Source: a virus
DNA: 44,024 bases
Virus record (IMG/VR): IMGVR_UViG_3300007517_000013
Location: 1 to 44,024 of that record
Direction: 5' to 3' (one strand)
Part shown: positions 30,603 through 37,816 of the stretch, one piece after another
Position numbering within the stretch: position 1 is the stretch's first letter
Layout: each line of letters begins with the position of its first letter
Notes under the pieces: model-generated
The model's input: the letters and a program-made list of their open reading frames with translations, nothing else
The model's database searches: none
Told to the model about the DNA's origin: nothing
Translations under genes and position numbers: made by a program

Positions 30603-33600
30603 ATGTCTGAAAAATACAAATACAGCCTCGAAACCGGGTCAAGGAAATACCATTGCCCAAGCTGCACCAAGAAGACCTTTGTCAAATATGTATTCACAGG
30701 TACCCGGGATTATGTGGGGGAGGACTTTGGCAGGTGCGACCGGGAAAACAATTGTGGCTATCACCGCCTTCCGGAGTCGGATATCCCCACGCCCCCACAC
30801 CCCCTTACTAAAGAAAAACTTCCGCCGCCCACAGTCGTTTTTCCGGATAACGACTACCTGAAAAGTATCAAAAGTGCAAGTCCCGGTAATTTTGCGGTTT
30901 TCTGCCAAAATCAACTTTCCATCACCAAAGAACATTTGGCAAAATGGAACATGGGCGCACGGTGGATTTTCGATGCCTTCGTTTTGTCCAACTCAAAAGG
31001 GCAGAGCCTCAATGTCAAATTCGTGGCCTACACCCCCGAGGGAAAGCGGGATAAATCCGAGGGGACAGGGGGCGCACCGAAATATATACCCCATTACCTG
31101 GGCAAGTCCTACCTGCGCAACCAGAAGATCGAGACCGACAACGCACGGCTTGAGGACTGGCAGGACTACTACAAGTTTGGCCGCTGCTTCTTCGGGGAAC
31201 ACCTATGGGATCCCACCAAGAACACATGCCTGGTAGAAAGTGAAAAGACAGCGGTGATAGCCGCTTATTTTTTCCCATCGGTCAACTGGCTCGCCACCGG
31301 GGGAAACAACGGAATGACCTTTGAGCATTTTGGCGTGTTCAACGGATACCGGGGCCGGATCTGGAACCTGGTGGACAACGATATCGCCGGCTACAAAAAG
31401 TCGAAGACCATACAGTGGCTCGACAAGCTGGGCGAGATGCGGGACGATCCCGCCGAAATCGTCTCTGTCAACCTGCAGGTGGGCAAACCAAAAGGCTGGG
31501 ACCTTGCCGACCGGATTATTTACGATTTTTACAAGGACGAAAAGCAGTTTCTCCACGACCTGGATTACGCCATCGACTGCCGCCAGAAAGTCGAGATAGA
31601 TGAAGAATCGGGAGAGGTGCGCATCGTTGGGATATTCAGCGAAATAAAGCCAGACCCCAAGGAGCTGCGGAGGGCCATACAGGTGGGAAACCGGATTTTT
31701 GAGGGAAAGGTAAACCTGCTCATTAAAACGGATACCAACACAATTGACCTGATGCGGGCCATCGCCCACTTTGGAGAGGATGGAAGAGCTATCGGTCTTA
31801 AGGTGTTTGAGGCGGGGGGAATCGAAAAGGCCGCCGCCGATGCTGTCTTTGAGTTGGCACTGATGGACAGGGACGAAAGTCCCAAGCTGTTCTTTCAGAA
31901 AGCGAAGGATGCGGGGGTCGAAGTGCGGTATATCAAGACAGCCCGATCCGAAGCCGCAGAGGGAGCCGAGGGGATAGACGCACACGACTGGGTGATCACC
32001 TGGCCGGACGATCTCGGGGAGCAAGAGGGCTTCGATGAGTTCAAGCTTCGGGAGCAGCTCTTTGCCTACTCCTACCTGGAGCATAAGAACTGCATCTGGT
32101 TTGCCGTCTTTGACAATGGCAAGCGGCAGATTGGTTTCTATCGGATTTCCAATTTTGTGGTGCGGCCGCTGTATCTGATCAAGTCCAAGACAGACCCGAA
32201 GCGGCTATTTGAGGTGAAGAATATCCACGGGGTAAAGTATATCCTGGACATCCCGGCCAAGGCCTTGGTGAGTATGACGGAGTTCCAGGTCTTTTGCGAG
32301 AGCCACGGCAATTTCCTGTTTGAGGGATCAAAGGCGCAGTTCACCAAGATCAAGCGCAAGCTGTATGACAATACCAAGGATGCAGAAGAAATAAAAATGC
32401 TCGGGTGGCAGGATGACGGATTCTATGCCTTTGCCAACGGTGTATTTGAGGAGAAATTCACCAAAGTTGATGAATACGGGATCATCAAGCACATCATCCC
32501 CAAGGGAGAGAATGAGGCGGAGGAAAAATACTTCTTCATACCCGCCATGTCCTCGATCTACAAGGATGAGAAGGACCAGTATGACATGGAAAAGAAGTTT
32601 GTGTATGTCAAGCGGCCCGATGTGAAGTTCAGCGATTGGGCGGAGCTTTTTTTCGATACCTATGGCGAAAACGGCATCCTTGGCATGAGCTACTATATAT
32701 CCTGTCTTTTCAGGGATATGATATACGGCAGGTTTAAGTTCTTCCCGCACCTCTTCCACTTCGGACCTCCCGGCACGGGCAAGAGTACGATGTGCTGGAG
32801 CATGCAGTATATGTTCGGTTTGGAGCGAAAGCCCTTTAACCTCAACTCGGGTACGGCGGTCGGCTTTCACCGGACCTTTGCGCAGACCCGAAACGCCCTC
32901 GTTTGGTTTGATGAGTATAGCAATTCCAACGACTTCAAGCGGATCCAGGACTTGAAGTCTTCCTACGATGGTTCCGGACACGTGAAGGGCGAGTGGTCCG
33001 CCTCCGGAGGGTCGAGCAACCGGACCACCACCACTCCGGTGGAGAATGGATGTAATATCTCCGGGCAGGAACTACCGATTGCGGACAACGCACTTTTCAA
33101 GCGGGTCATCCTGACCCAATACCACCAGACGATATTTTCCGATGCCGATAAGGAGCGGCTAACCCGCCTACAGAAGATGCAGGAAAAAGGCCTAAGCCAC
33201 ATCACCGGCGCACTTACCCGCTTTCGGGCAAAGATGGAAGCCGAATACTTCAAGCACTTCGATGAAGTAGAGCGGGAGATTATTGCGGAGATGGGCAACG
33301 ATCCCACCATCGAGAGCCGCATTATCAAAAACATGGCCGTCATCGCCACCACATATAAGGTGCTGAAGGATGACCTGCCATGGCCATGGAGCTGGCAAAA
33401 GATGCTCATGGTGATGAAAATAAACATCAAGTCCCAAAACAACCTGATCAGCAACGCCAAGGAGACCTCCCAGTTTTGGGATCAGGTCGAGTACTGTATC
33501 AACGAGGGAGAGCTGAAGGATCATGAGGATTTTAAGGTCGAGCATATGAACACCATCCGGATCACTGTTGATCGAAAGCCCGTGGAGAAAAACCTTGGGA

Positions 33601-33911
33601 GCTTTACCAAGGTGCTGTTTGTTCGGATCGCCACTGCCCATCCAAAGTATATGGAGGCCCTCCGGAAGCAGGGAGAAAAGAAAGGGATGGACAAAGGTTC
33701 CCTGGCGCACTACCTGACCAACGCCCCTGGGTTTATTGGGATGGTCAGCTCTACGAGGTTTCGTAACGGCAACGCCAGCTTCACAAGCTCCGCCTATGCT
33801 TTCGAATACAAGCACCTGGAGGATCAGGGGTACAACTTCGACCGGGACGATCCCGATCTTGACGCCGGGGAGGAGGGCATCAAAGTAAACAGTGCCAAAG
33901 CGGACTTTTGA
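30603..33911 (+). CDS. primase-helicase fusion protein
   Basis: The 1102-residue protein combines replication functions. Residues 18-54 form a zinc-binding motif (Cys18, Cys21, Cys45, Cys51). A TOPRIM primase domain follows with Glu212/Glu214 (CLVESEKTAV), a GGNNG turn and Asp258/Asp260 (LVDNDIAG). The C-terminal half is an AAA-type helicase with Walker A GPPGTGKST (721-729) and Walker B LVWFDEY (Asp770-Glu771). It should unwind and prime DNA at the origin; an iteron array lies directly behind it. It is one of the longest genes here, and no separate primase, helicase or polymerase gene is seen. Confidence 0.85.
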   Translation: MSEKYKYSLETGSRKYHCPSCTKKTFVKYVFTGTRDYVGEDFGRCDRENNCGYHRLPESDIPTPPHPLTKEKLPPPTVVFPDNDYLKSIKSASPGNFAVFCQNQLSITKEHLAKWNMGARWIFDAFVLSNSKGQSLNVKFVAYTPEGKRDKSEGTGGAPKYIPHYLGKSYLRNQKIETDNARLEDWQDYYKFGRCFFGEHLWDPTKNTCLVESEKTAVIAAYFFPSVNWLATGGNNGMTFEHFGVFNGYRGRIWNLVDNDIAGYKKSKTIQWLDKLGEMRDDPAEIVSVNLQVGKPKGWDLADRIIYDFYKDEKQFLHDLDYAIDCRQKVEIDEESGEVRIVGIFSEIKPDPKELRRAIQVGNRIFEGKVNLLIKTDTNTIDLMRAIAHFGEDGRAIGLKVFEAGGIEKAAADAVFELALMDRDESPKLFFQKAKDAGVEVRYIKTARSEAAEGAEGIDAHDWVITWPDDLGEQEGFDEFKLREQLFAYSYLEHKNCIWFAVFDNGKRQIGFYRISNFVVRPLYLIKSKTDPKRLFEVKNIHGVKYILDIPAKALVSMTEFQVFCESHGNFLFEGSKAQFTKIKRKLYDNTKDAEEIKMLGWQDDGFYAFANGVFEEKFTKVDEYGIIKHIIPKGENEAEEKYFFIPAMSSIYKDEKDQYDMEKKFVYVKRPDVKFSDWAELFFDTYGENGILGMSYYISCLFRDMIYGRFKFFPHLFHFGPPGTGKSTMCWSMQYMFGLERKPFNLNSGTAVGFHRTFAQTRNALVWFDEYSNSNDFKRIQDLKSSYDGSGHVKGEWSASGGSSNRTTTTPVENGCNISGQELPIADNALFKRVILTQYHQTIFSDADKERLTRLQKMQEKGLSHITGALTRFRAKMEAEYFKHFDEVEREIIAEMGNDPTIESRIIKNMAVIATTYKVLKDDLPWPWSWQKMLMVMKINIKSQNNLISNAKETSQFWDQVEYCINEGELKDHEDFKVEHMNTIRITVDRKPVEKNLGSFTKVLFVRIATAHPKYMEALRKQGEKKGMDKGSLAHYLTNAPGFIGMVSSTRFRNGNASFTSSAYAFEYKHLEDQGYNFDRDDPDLDAGEEGIKVNSAKADF

Positions 33912-34069
33912 TGGTACCGTTTGTCGACAAAAAAGGAAATGGCCTATGGGCCGTCTCTTTTTTTGGAAAAAAAAGCTTCCCCGCTATGTGGCAATATCCT
34001 GTCAAACACGTCAAACATGTCAAACAAAAATCAAAATCTATCTATATATGCTTAAAACAAGGTTTTTGA
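33911..34069 (+). CDS. possible small protein overlapping the iterons
   Basis: A 52-residue frame begins with an ATG that overlaps the primase-helicase stop (TGATG). Three iteron units fall in frame and encode Val-Lys-His repeats. The overlap suggests coupling, but the iterons alone could keep the frame open, so coding is doubtful. A second short frame (ATG 34165 to TGA 34261-34263) ends in an ATGA overlap with the next gene and is equally uncertain. Confidence 0.3.
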   Translation: MVPFVDKKGNGLWAVSFFGKKSFPAMWQYPVKHVKHVKQKSKSIYICLKQGF

Positions 34070-34238
34070 ATTTGAAAAAGGTGTTTTTCTGTTTGACACT
34101 GTTTGACAGTGTTGGAACATGTTTTTTTCGTCCACGCTGTCAAACAGCGTTTGACAGTGAAGAAATGGCAAAAGGTGCGTTTCCAGTCAATGGAGGCGGT
34201 TTTATGGGTTTGTTTGACATGTTTGACACGTTTGACGG
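34001..34238. repeat. iteron array, candidate replication origin
   Basis: The heptamer GTCAAAC or its complement GTTTGAC occurs ten times. Left: three direct 9-bp units at 34001, 34010 and 34019. Middle: GTTTGAC at 34091 and 34101, and a perfect inverted repeat at 34137-34157 (CTGTCAAAC, spacer AGC, GTTTGACAG). Right: three reverse 9-bp units at 34212, 34221 and 34230. Between left and middle lies AT-rich DNA (34026-34090). Iterons plus an AT-rich unwinding element behind a primase-helicase gene are typical of an origin; a multi-site operator is the alternative. No gene with certainty occupies 33912-34259. Confidence 0.65.
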
Positions 34239-34259
34239 TATTGTGTGTCCCGGAAAAAA

Positions 34260-34499
34260 ATGACGACCGAAAAAGTAACAATCGAACTCGAAGTGCTTGA
34301 ATCCATCCGAGACCTTCAGATATACGAGGGTGGCCGGTGGCAGCGGCGTATTGGGATGCTGTATTTCCATCAGCTTGAAGACGGTCACTTCGTCTTACAC
34401 CTGATCACGGACAAGACGAACGGAGAATGGCTGAACAAGATGACCAACCAAAAAAAAATATATGTCCCAAAAGAAAGAATCCAAGCCGAAACCCGATGA
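34260..34499 (+). CDS. hypothetical early protein
   Basis: The start at ATG 34260 gives 79 residues; a few codons of upstream frame from 34245 are possible. The protein is mixed alpha/beta (VTIELEVLESIRDL, then GGRWQRRIGMLYF). No family recognised. It directly follows the iteron array, which could regulate it, and overlaps the next small gene by 38 nt. Confidence 0.5.
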   Translation: MTTEKVTIELEVLESIRDLQIYEGGRWQRRIGMLYFHQLEDGHFVLHLITDKTNGEWLNKMTNQKKIYVPKERIQAETR

Positions 34500-34605
34500 G
34501 CGGCCAAAGGTGATCATCGAACATGACAGCTGCTACCGGGGCAGGATAGAGGTCCATCGCTGCGCCGACACGGGCAAAGTTTTGAAGATGGATATTATAA
34601 GGTGA
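34462..34605 (+). CDS. small basic protein
   Basis: A 47-residue frame starts at ATG 34462 inside the previous gene and ends at TGA 34603-34605. It is Lys/Arg-rich with two Cys and two His (DSCYRGRIEVHRC), possibly a zinc site. The composition is like its upstream neighbours and unlike the AT-rich region that begins right after it. Coding is likely but not certain. Confidence 0.45.
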   Translation: MSQKKESKPKPDERPKVIIEHDSCYRGRIEVHRCADTGKVLKMDIIR

Positions 34606-34658
34606 AGTTTATTTGATTGAAGGAGTAAAAATTTAATAACAATTAAAATAACAAAAAA

Positions 34659-35312
34659 ATGAATGTAAAATTAGTATCACTGACAAAATCGCTGATTAAA
34701 GAACAAGAATTATCAGCCGAAGAATTGATTGCCTACATCGCAAGAGTAAGTAATCCTTCAAACCAGTTAAATAACGAAACAGCAGACAAGTTGCTTGGCT
34801 ACATGATTAAACACAAACATTGGAGTCCATTCGATATGGTAAATATGACTGTTGAAGTAACAACTTCAAAAGCTATCGGCATTCAAATTTTGAGACATTG
34901 GAGTATTAAGCCACAAGAATTTTCTCAACGATATGCAGAAGTTGTAGATGTAGAGCCTATTGAATTAAGGAAAAACGGAGCAACTAACAGACAAAGTAGC
35001 GAAGAGGCTTTTGACCCTGTTTTAGATGGAAACGTTGAAGCTTCAAGGTTGATTGAAAATCACATAAAAGGAAGTCAAGATTTATACAAATCACTTTTGA
35101 ATGCTGGCGTTGCAAAAGAATGTGCAAGAATGGTTTTACCAATGGCTACAAGTACAACAATGTATTTGAATGGCTCGGTTCGTAGTTGGATTCATTATAT
35201 GGAGCAAAGATGTGATGAACACGCTCAATTAGAACATCGTGAAGTTGCAAATCTTATTAAAGCAATATTTATAGAAAATTTTCCCAACATTTCTAAAGCC
35301 TTATCATTATGA
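34659..35312 (+). CDS. thyX: FAD-dependent thymidylate synthase ThyX
   Basis: The 217-residue enzyme makes dTMP from dUMP with FAD and methylene-tetrahydrofolate, raising thymidine supply during replication. The ThyX signature RHRx7S appears as RHWSIKPQEFS with the third residue Trp instead of Arg, followed by QRYAEV; HWSPFDMVNMTVEV near residue 54 and the C-terminal EQRCDEHAQLEHREVA segment also fit. The length is normal. The gene and those after it are much more AT-rich than the primase-helicase gene, which suggests a recent gain from a low-GC relative. It overlaps the next gene by 4 nt. Confidence 0.9.
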   Translation: MNVKLVSLTKSLIKEQELSAEELIAYIARVSNPSNQLNNETADKLLGYMIKHKHWSPFDMVNMTVEVTTSKAIGIQILRHWSIKPQEFSQRYAEVVDVEPIELRKNGATNRQSSEEAFDPVLDGNVEASRLIENHIKGSQDLYKSLLNAGVAKECARMVLPMATSTTMYLNGSVRSWIHYMEQRCDEHAQLEHREVANLIKAIFIENFPNISKALSL

Positions 35313-35542
35313 GTGAACAAGTAAATCATCCAAAACATTATGGAGGTTCTGAAAATCCATACGAGGCAATAAAAGTTATTGAGGCTTGGGATTTAGGTTT
35401 CTGTCTTGGAAATACTGTAAAGTACATTTCAAGGGCTGGTAAAAAAGAACCGGACAAAGTTGTTCAAGATTTGGAAAAGGCTAAATGGTACTTAGAAAGA
35501 GAAATTTCCAATTTACGGAGTATTTCTCGAAATGACTCCTAA
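35309..35542 (+). CDS. DUF3310 family phage protein
   Basis: The 77-residue protein has the DUF3310 signature: VNHPKHYGG at the start, YEAIKVIEAWDL, then FCLGNTVKYISRAGKK and DLEKAKWYLEREI. The family is common in phages next to nucleotide metabolism genes and has no established function. Translational coupling to thyX (ATGA overlap) fits a link to nucleotide supply. AT-rich. Confidence 0.85.
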   Translation: MSEQVNHPKHYGGSENPYEAIKVIEAWDLGFCLGNTVKYISRAGKKEPDKVVQDLEKAKWYLEREISNLRSISRNDS

Positions 35543-35939
35543 CCCAAAAATTATCGAAAACATGAATGATGTTGATTTTAGTTATTCGAGGGGGGCTAAC
35601 TTTCTTTCAGCTCCAGAACCGATTACTTGTGATCCGGTGCCGTATCTCGATATGGTGCCGGGTGATAAGGTTACTAATCTGGGGACAAAAAAGCGGTCAT
35701 CTTTTGGGGTGAAAAGTGGCTTGTATATCCAGTACTGCGGAATGTACACCCTAAGAGGCATCAAGCATCTTGTGTTTATGCCCACAGGCGAAACGGTCTT
35801 CTGGATGGACAAATACTGGTATTATGCTTTTGCCGTGGTGGAGACGGCTACGAATAGACTATACGTCCAGACAAGTAAAATCGGGGGTATGGACATTGAG
35901 GTAGATCAAATTGGGTATTTTGAAAATGAAATTATATGA
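35532..35939 (+). CDS. hypothetical protein
   Basis: The 135-residue protein overlaps the DUF3310 gene by 11 nt. It is beta-rich with several Tyr/Trp (GLYIQYCGMYTLRG, VFWMDKYWYYAFAVVE). The base composition is closer to the rest of the phage than that of its neighbours on both sides. No family recognised. Confidence 0.55.
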   Translation: MTPNPKIIENMNDVDFSYSRGANFLSAPEPITCDPVPYLDMVPGDKVTNLGTKKRSSFGVKSGLYIQYCGMYTLRGIKHLVFMPTGETVFWMDKYWYYAFAVVETATNRLYVQTSKIGGMDIEVDQIGYFENEII

Positions 35940-36181
35940 AAAGCAGAAATATTAAACCAAGCAACAAGCCCGTAATTGTAGGCAATAATATCTTACCAGC
36001 ATACTTTTCTGATTTTGAATGTGTTAATCAAATTCATAAAAGCAAGTCTAGTTATTATGTTCGATGTAAAGGATGGGATGATGGAATTAACAAAAAACTA
36101 AGTCCACCAACGACACAAGGATATTACCACAATGAATATATGGTAAGATATCATAGTGCTCTTGATGGGTTGCCTTTTTAA
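35936..36181 (+). CDS. hypothetical protein
   Basis: The 81-residue, basic protein overlaps the preceding gene by 4 nt. It is AT-rich with a beta-like centre (SSYYVRCKGWDDG). No family or membrane segment seen. It may belong to the same imported cassette as thyX. Confidence 0.5.
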   Translation: MKSRNIKPSNKPVIVGNNILPAYFSDFECVNQIHKSKSSYYVRCKGWDDGINKKLSPPTTQGYYHNEYMVRYHSALDGLPF

Positions 36182-36222
36182 AGATTGGGGTAAAACCAAT
36201 TATAACCACAAAACTAAATAAG

Positions 36223-36420
36223 ATGGAAAAAGACACAATTAATCAGGACAGCAATAACCCTCCATTACCAATATCGAGTGTTAGCGATTGTTGTTCTTCG
36301 GAAATGATACCTCCAGATTGGGAGATGGCGGAAAAAATGGGAAGTATGTGGAGAGCATACGCCTGTTACATATGCAAAAAGTGTGGTAAAGCATGTTATG
36401 CAGTCGCTGTGTCACAATAA
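36223..36420 (+). CDS. small zinc-ribbon-like protein
   Basis: The 65-residue protein ends with a Cys-rich part: SDCCSSE at residues 21-27 and CYICKKCGKAC at about 48-58, a pattern suited to zinc binding. It is the last gene of the early operon before the regulatory region at 36421-36548. Its role is unknown; zinc-ribbon phage proteins of this size may bind RNA polymerase or nucleic acid, but this is only a possibility. Confidence 0.55.
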   Translation: MEKDTINQDSNNPPLPISSVSDCCSSEMIPPDWEMAEKMGSMWRAYACYICKKCGKACYAVAVSQ

Positions 36421-36439
36421 TAGGTAACCCCAAAATTGG

Positions 36440-36462
36440 ACAATGTCAGTCCCCGACATTGT
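36440..36462. promoter_or_regulatory. dyad upstream of the sigma-54-like promoter
   Basis: A perfect 8-bp inverted repeat, ACAATGTC and GACATTGT, with spacer AGTCCCC is centred about 64 bp before the predicted start. It could be an enhancer-protein site or a hairpin closing the early operon; no T-run follows. Confidence 0.4.
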
Positions 36463-36488
36463 GCCAGTTGCCTGTTAAAGCAGGTATT

Positions 36489-36503
36489 TGGCACAATCCT
36501 TGC
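36489..36503 (+). promoter_or_regulatory. candidate sigma-54 (-24/-12) promoter
   Basis: TGGCAC at 36489-36494, 5 bp (AATCC), then TTGC at 36500-36503 is a perfect core match to the sigma-54 consensus TGGCAC-N5-TTGC. Transcription would start near 36515, 34 nt before the next ATG. The TGGCAC also pairs as an inverted repeat with GTGCCA at 36461. Confidence 0.45.
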
Positions 36504-36529
36504 GATTATGGGTATAAATAGTTAATATT

Positions 36530-36550
36530 ATGGGTACAAAAAGTACCCAT
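36530..36550 (+). promoter_or_regulatory. hairpin enclosing a start codon
   Basis: A perfect 8-bp stem, ATGGGTAC against GTACCCAT with loop AAAAA, contains the first two bases of the ATG at 36549 in its right arm. The left arm itself holds an in-frame-looking ATG decoy at 36530. It could control translation or be a protein-binding palindrome. Confidence 0.5.
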
Positions 36551-37034
36551 GGACCGACATATAAAACTATCCATACCCATCAAGCCCCACCTGAGGGCAT
36601 ATCTCGAAGATTTTCACAACATGCCCTATGTGCTAAACCAAAAGGATCACATGGGGCTTTTCCTATACCAGATCCTGCGGAGACGCAAATTCCGGGACCG
36701 GAAGTACTTCACCATCGACAGTTGTACGGACAGGCTCGATGTCATGGTAAGCGAAAAATATGGCTTTGGTCACGGATGCCTACTGCTGCATGACTACCAG
36801 GTACACCTTATCAACAATTACCTCGAGGACCAGATGATGGAGCATGCCATCACCTGGGTCAGGGCGGCGGAGCTGGCCGGGATGAATAACAAAGCGGCTA
36901 TCTATAACTGGATAGATCTCTACCAGCTCGATGAGGGCAGCTCGGACTGGTATCACCGTATAAAGCAGCATTATTTCAGGTTTAGAAAGAAGCTCCATCA
37001 GCGTAAAACTATCGGTGCGCCCGCTGTCCCCTGA
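36549..37034 (+). CDS. conserved Bacteroidota phage protein, possible regulator
   Basis: The 161-residue, basic protein resembles a family common in Bacteroidota phages and mobile elements, with a short N-terminal beta strand (HIKLSIPIKPHLRAYL), a central part ending in FGHGCLLL, and helical C-terminus with NNKAAIYNWIDLYQLDE followed by YHRIKQHYFRFRKKL. The last helices look suited to DNA binding. Function is unknown. It sits alone behind an elaborate control region and immediately before the receptor-binding operon, whose late promoter overlaps its 3' end. This makes it a candidate for the missing late-gene activator, which is speculation. Confidence 0.55.
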   Translation: MDRHIKLSIPIKPHLRAYLEDFHNMPYVLNQKDHMGLFLYQILRRRKFRDRKYFTIDSCTDRLDVMVSEKYGFGHGCLLLHDYQVHLINNYLEDQMMEHAITWVRAAELAGMNNKAAIYNWIDLYQLDEGSSDWYHRIKQHYFRFRKKLHQRKTIGAPAVP

Positions 37035-37060
37035 TTTATGGGATTTACATCACATATTTG
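37025..37060 (+). promoter_or_regulatory. candidate late promoter of the receptor-binding unit
   Basis: TGTCCCCT at 37025-37032 (6 of 8 to TGTCCTCC), 20 bp, then CATATTTG at 37053-37060 (7 of 8 relative to TATATTTG). The ATG starts 4 nt after the box. Confidence 0.5.
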
Positions 37061-37063
37061 GGC

Positions 37064-37816
37064 ATGAATCTTACCTTTCCCGTGTCCGGAGACAATTATG
37101 GAGGCGTAGACCGATTTTGGTTTATCCATGAGGAGGATATTGGCCACGTTGATTTTTTTGGCAGGGTGATCCCCAAGCCGGGCCGATACTACAGTGTGGG
37201 CAAAGGCACCAAGTTCACGATCGAATACGGAAACCCCGCCAATCCAAACCGGGGAGGCGTGGTCTACAGCCCGCAGCTAAAGGCAACGGTGAAGAAATAC
37301 CGCCCCGAGCTTGAGACGATCCTGCACAGCATGCGGGGGGAGCGGTTTGCCGTGATCTACAAGGACAAAAACGGCTACCTGATCCAAGTCGGACTGCCAA
37401 ACGAACTCCTGACATTCTCCACCGAGCAGGGGACGGGAGGTCTGCCCTCCGATCCCAATGCCTACACCATACGATTTGCGGGTGACACCAAGCAGGAGCC
37501 GGTTCGCTGGTTTGGCAGGGTGCCTGTCGCCCCGGGTTCCCCCCAAGAACCAGTGATCGGATCGGGCGTGACGGTGATCCTGAACGGCGTGCAGCTGAGT
37601 ATACTTCCCCCCGGATCGGCGATGTACATCAGTTCGGAGTTTACGCTTGAATTTCTCTTCCCTACCCAGATAATACCCGCTGCCGATGCGCCGCCAGTGG
37701 GGGCATATCCCGTGGGCATCTTCTTCAACGGCAGCATGATAGAACTCGTCCCTGCCGGATCTACCTATGTCATCTCATCCGAATTTACATTCACTTATAT
37801 AACCGAGGAATCATGA
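37064..37816 (+). CDS. baseplate/fibre-attachment-like protein with internal duplication
   Basis: The ATG at 37064 gives 250 residues; a TTG six bases upstream overlaps the -7 box and is not used. The N-terminal ~145 residues follow a pattern I associate with Bacteroidota phage baseplate proteins: VKKYRPELETILHSMRGERF, then a DKNGYLIQVG strand pair, TFSTEQGTGGLPSD and YTIRFAGDT. The C-terminal part has two copies of a ~30-residue beta unit (ILNGVQLSILPPGSAMYISSE and FFNGSMIELVPAGSTYVISS). It overlaps the propeller protein gene by 4 nt and probably anchors it. Confidence 0.6.
   Translation: MNLTFPVSGDNYGGVDRFWFIHEEDIGHVDFFGRVIPKPGRYYSVGKGTKFTIEYGNPANPNRGGVVYSPQLKATVKKYRPELETILHSMRGERFAVIYKDKNGYLIQVGLPNELLTFSTEQGTGGLPSDPNAYTIRFAGDTKQEPVRWFGRVPVAPGSPQEPVIGSGVTVILNGVQLSILPPGSAMYISSEFTLEFLFPTQIIPAADAPPVGAYPVGIFFNGSMIELVPAGSTYVISSEFTFTYITEES

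Noticed and set aside
31203-32084. Minus-strand open frame (293 codons) opposite the primase-helicase gene
   Set aside because: It is a shadow of a gene with clear zinc, TOPRIM and Walker motifs on the plus strand.
34001-34238. Iteron array as a CRISPR array
   Set aside because: Repeats are 7-9 bp, in both orientations, without constant spacers, and there are no cas genes.
33892-34263. A 123-codon plus-strand frame across the iteron array
   Set aside because: It starts inside the primase-helicase gene and has low-complexity content produced by the iterons. Only its last part (from 34165) could be a small gene, and that is uncertain.
36421-36548. Hairpins before the 36549 gene as a tRNA or other structured RNA gene
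   Set aside because: No tRNA arms, T-loop or CCA-like end can be assembled; the stems are separate and better explained as regulatory sites. I saw no tRNA elsewhere either, though a covariance-model search was not possible.
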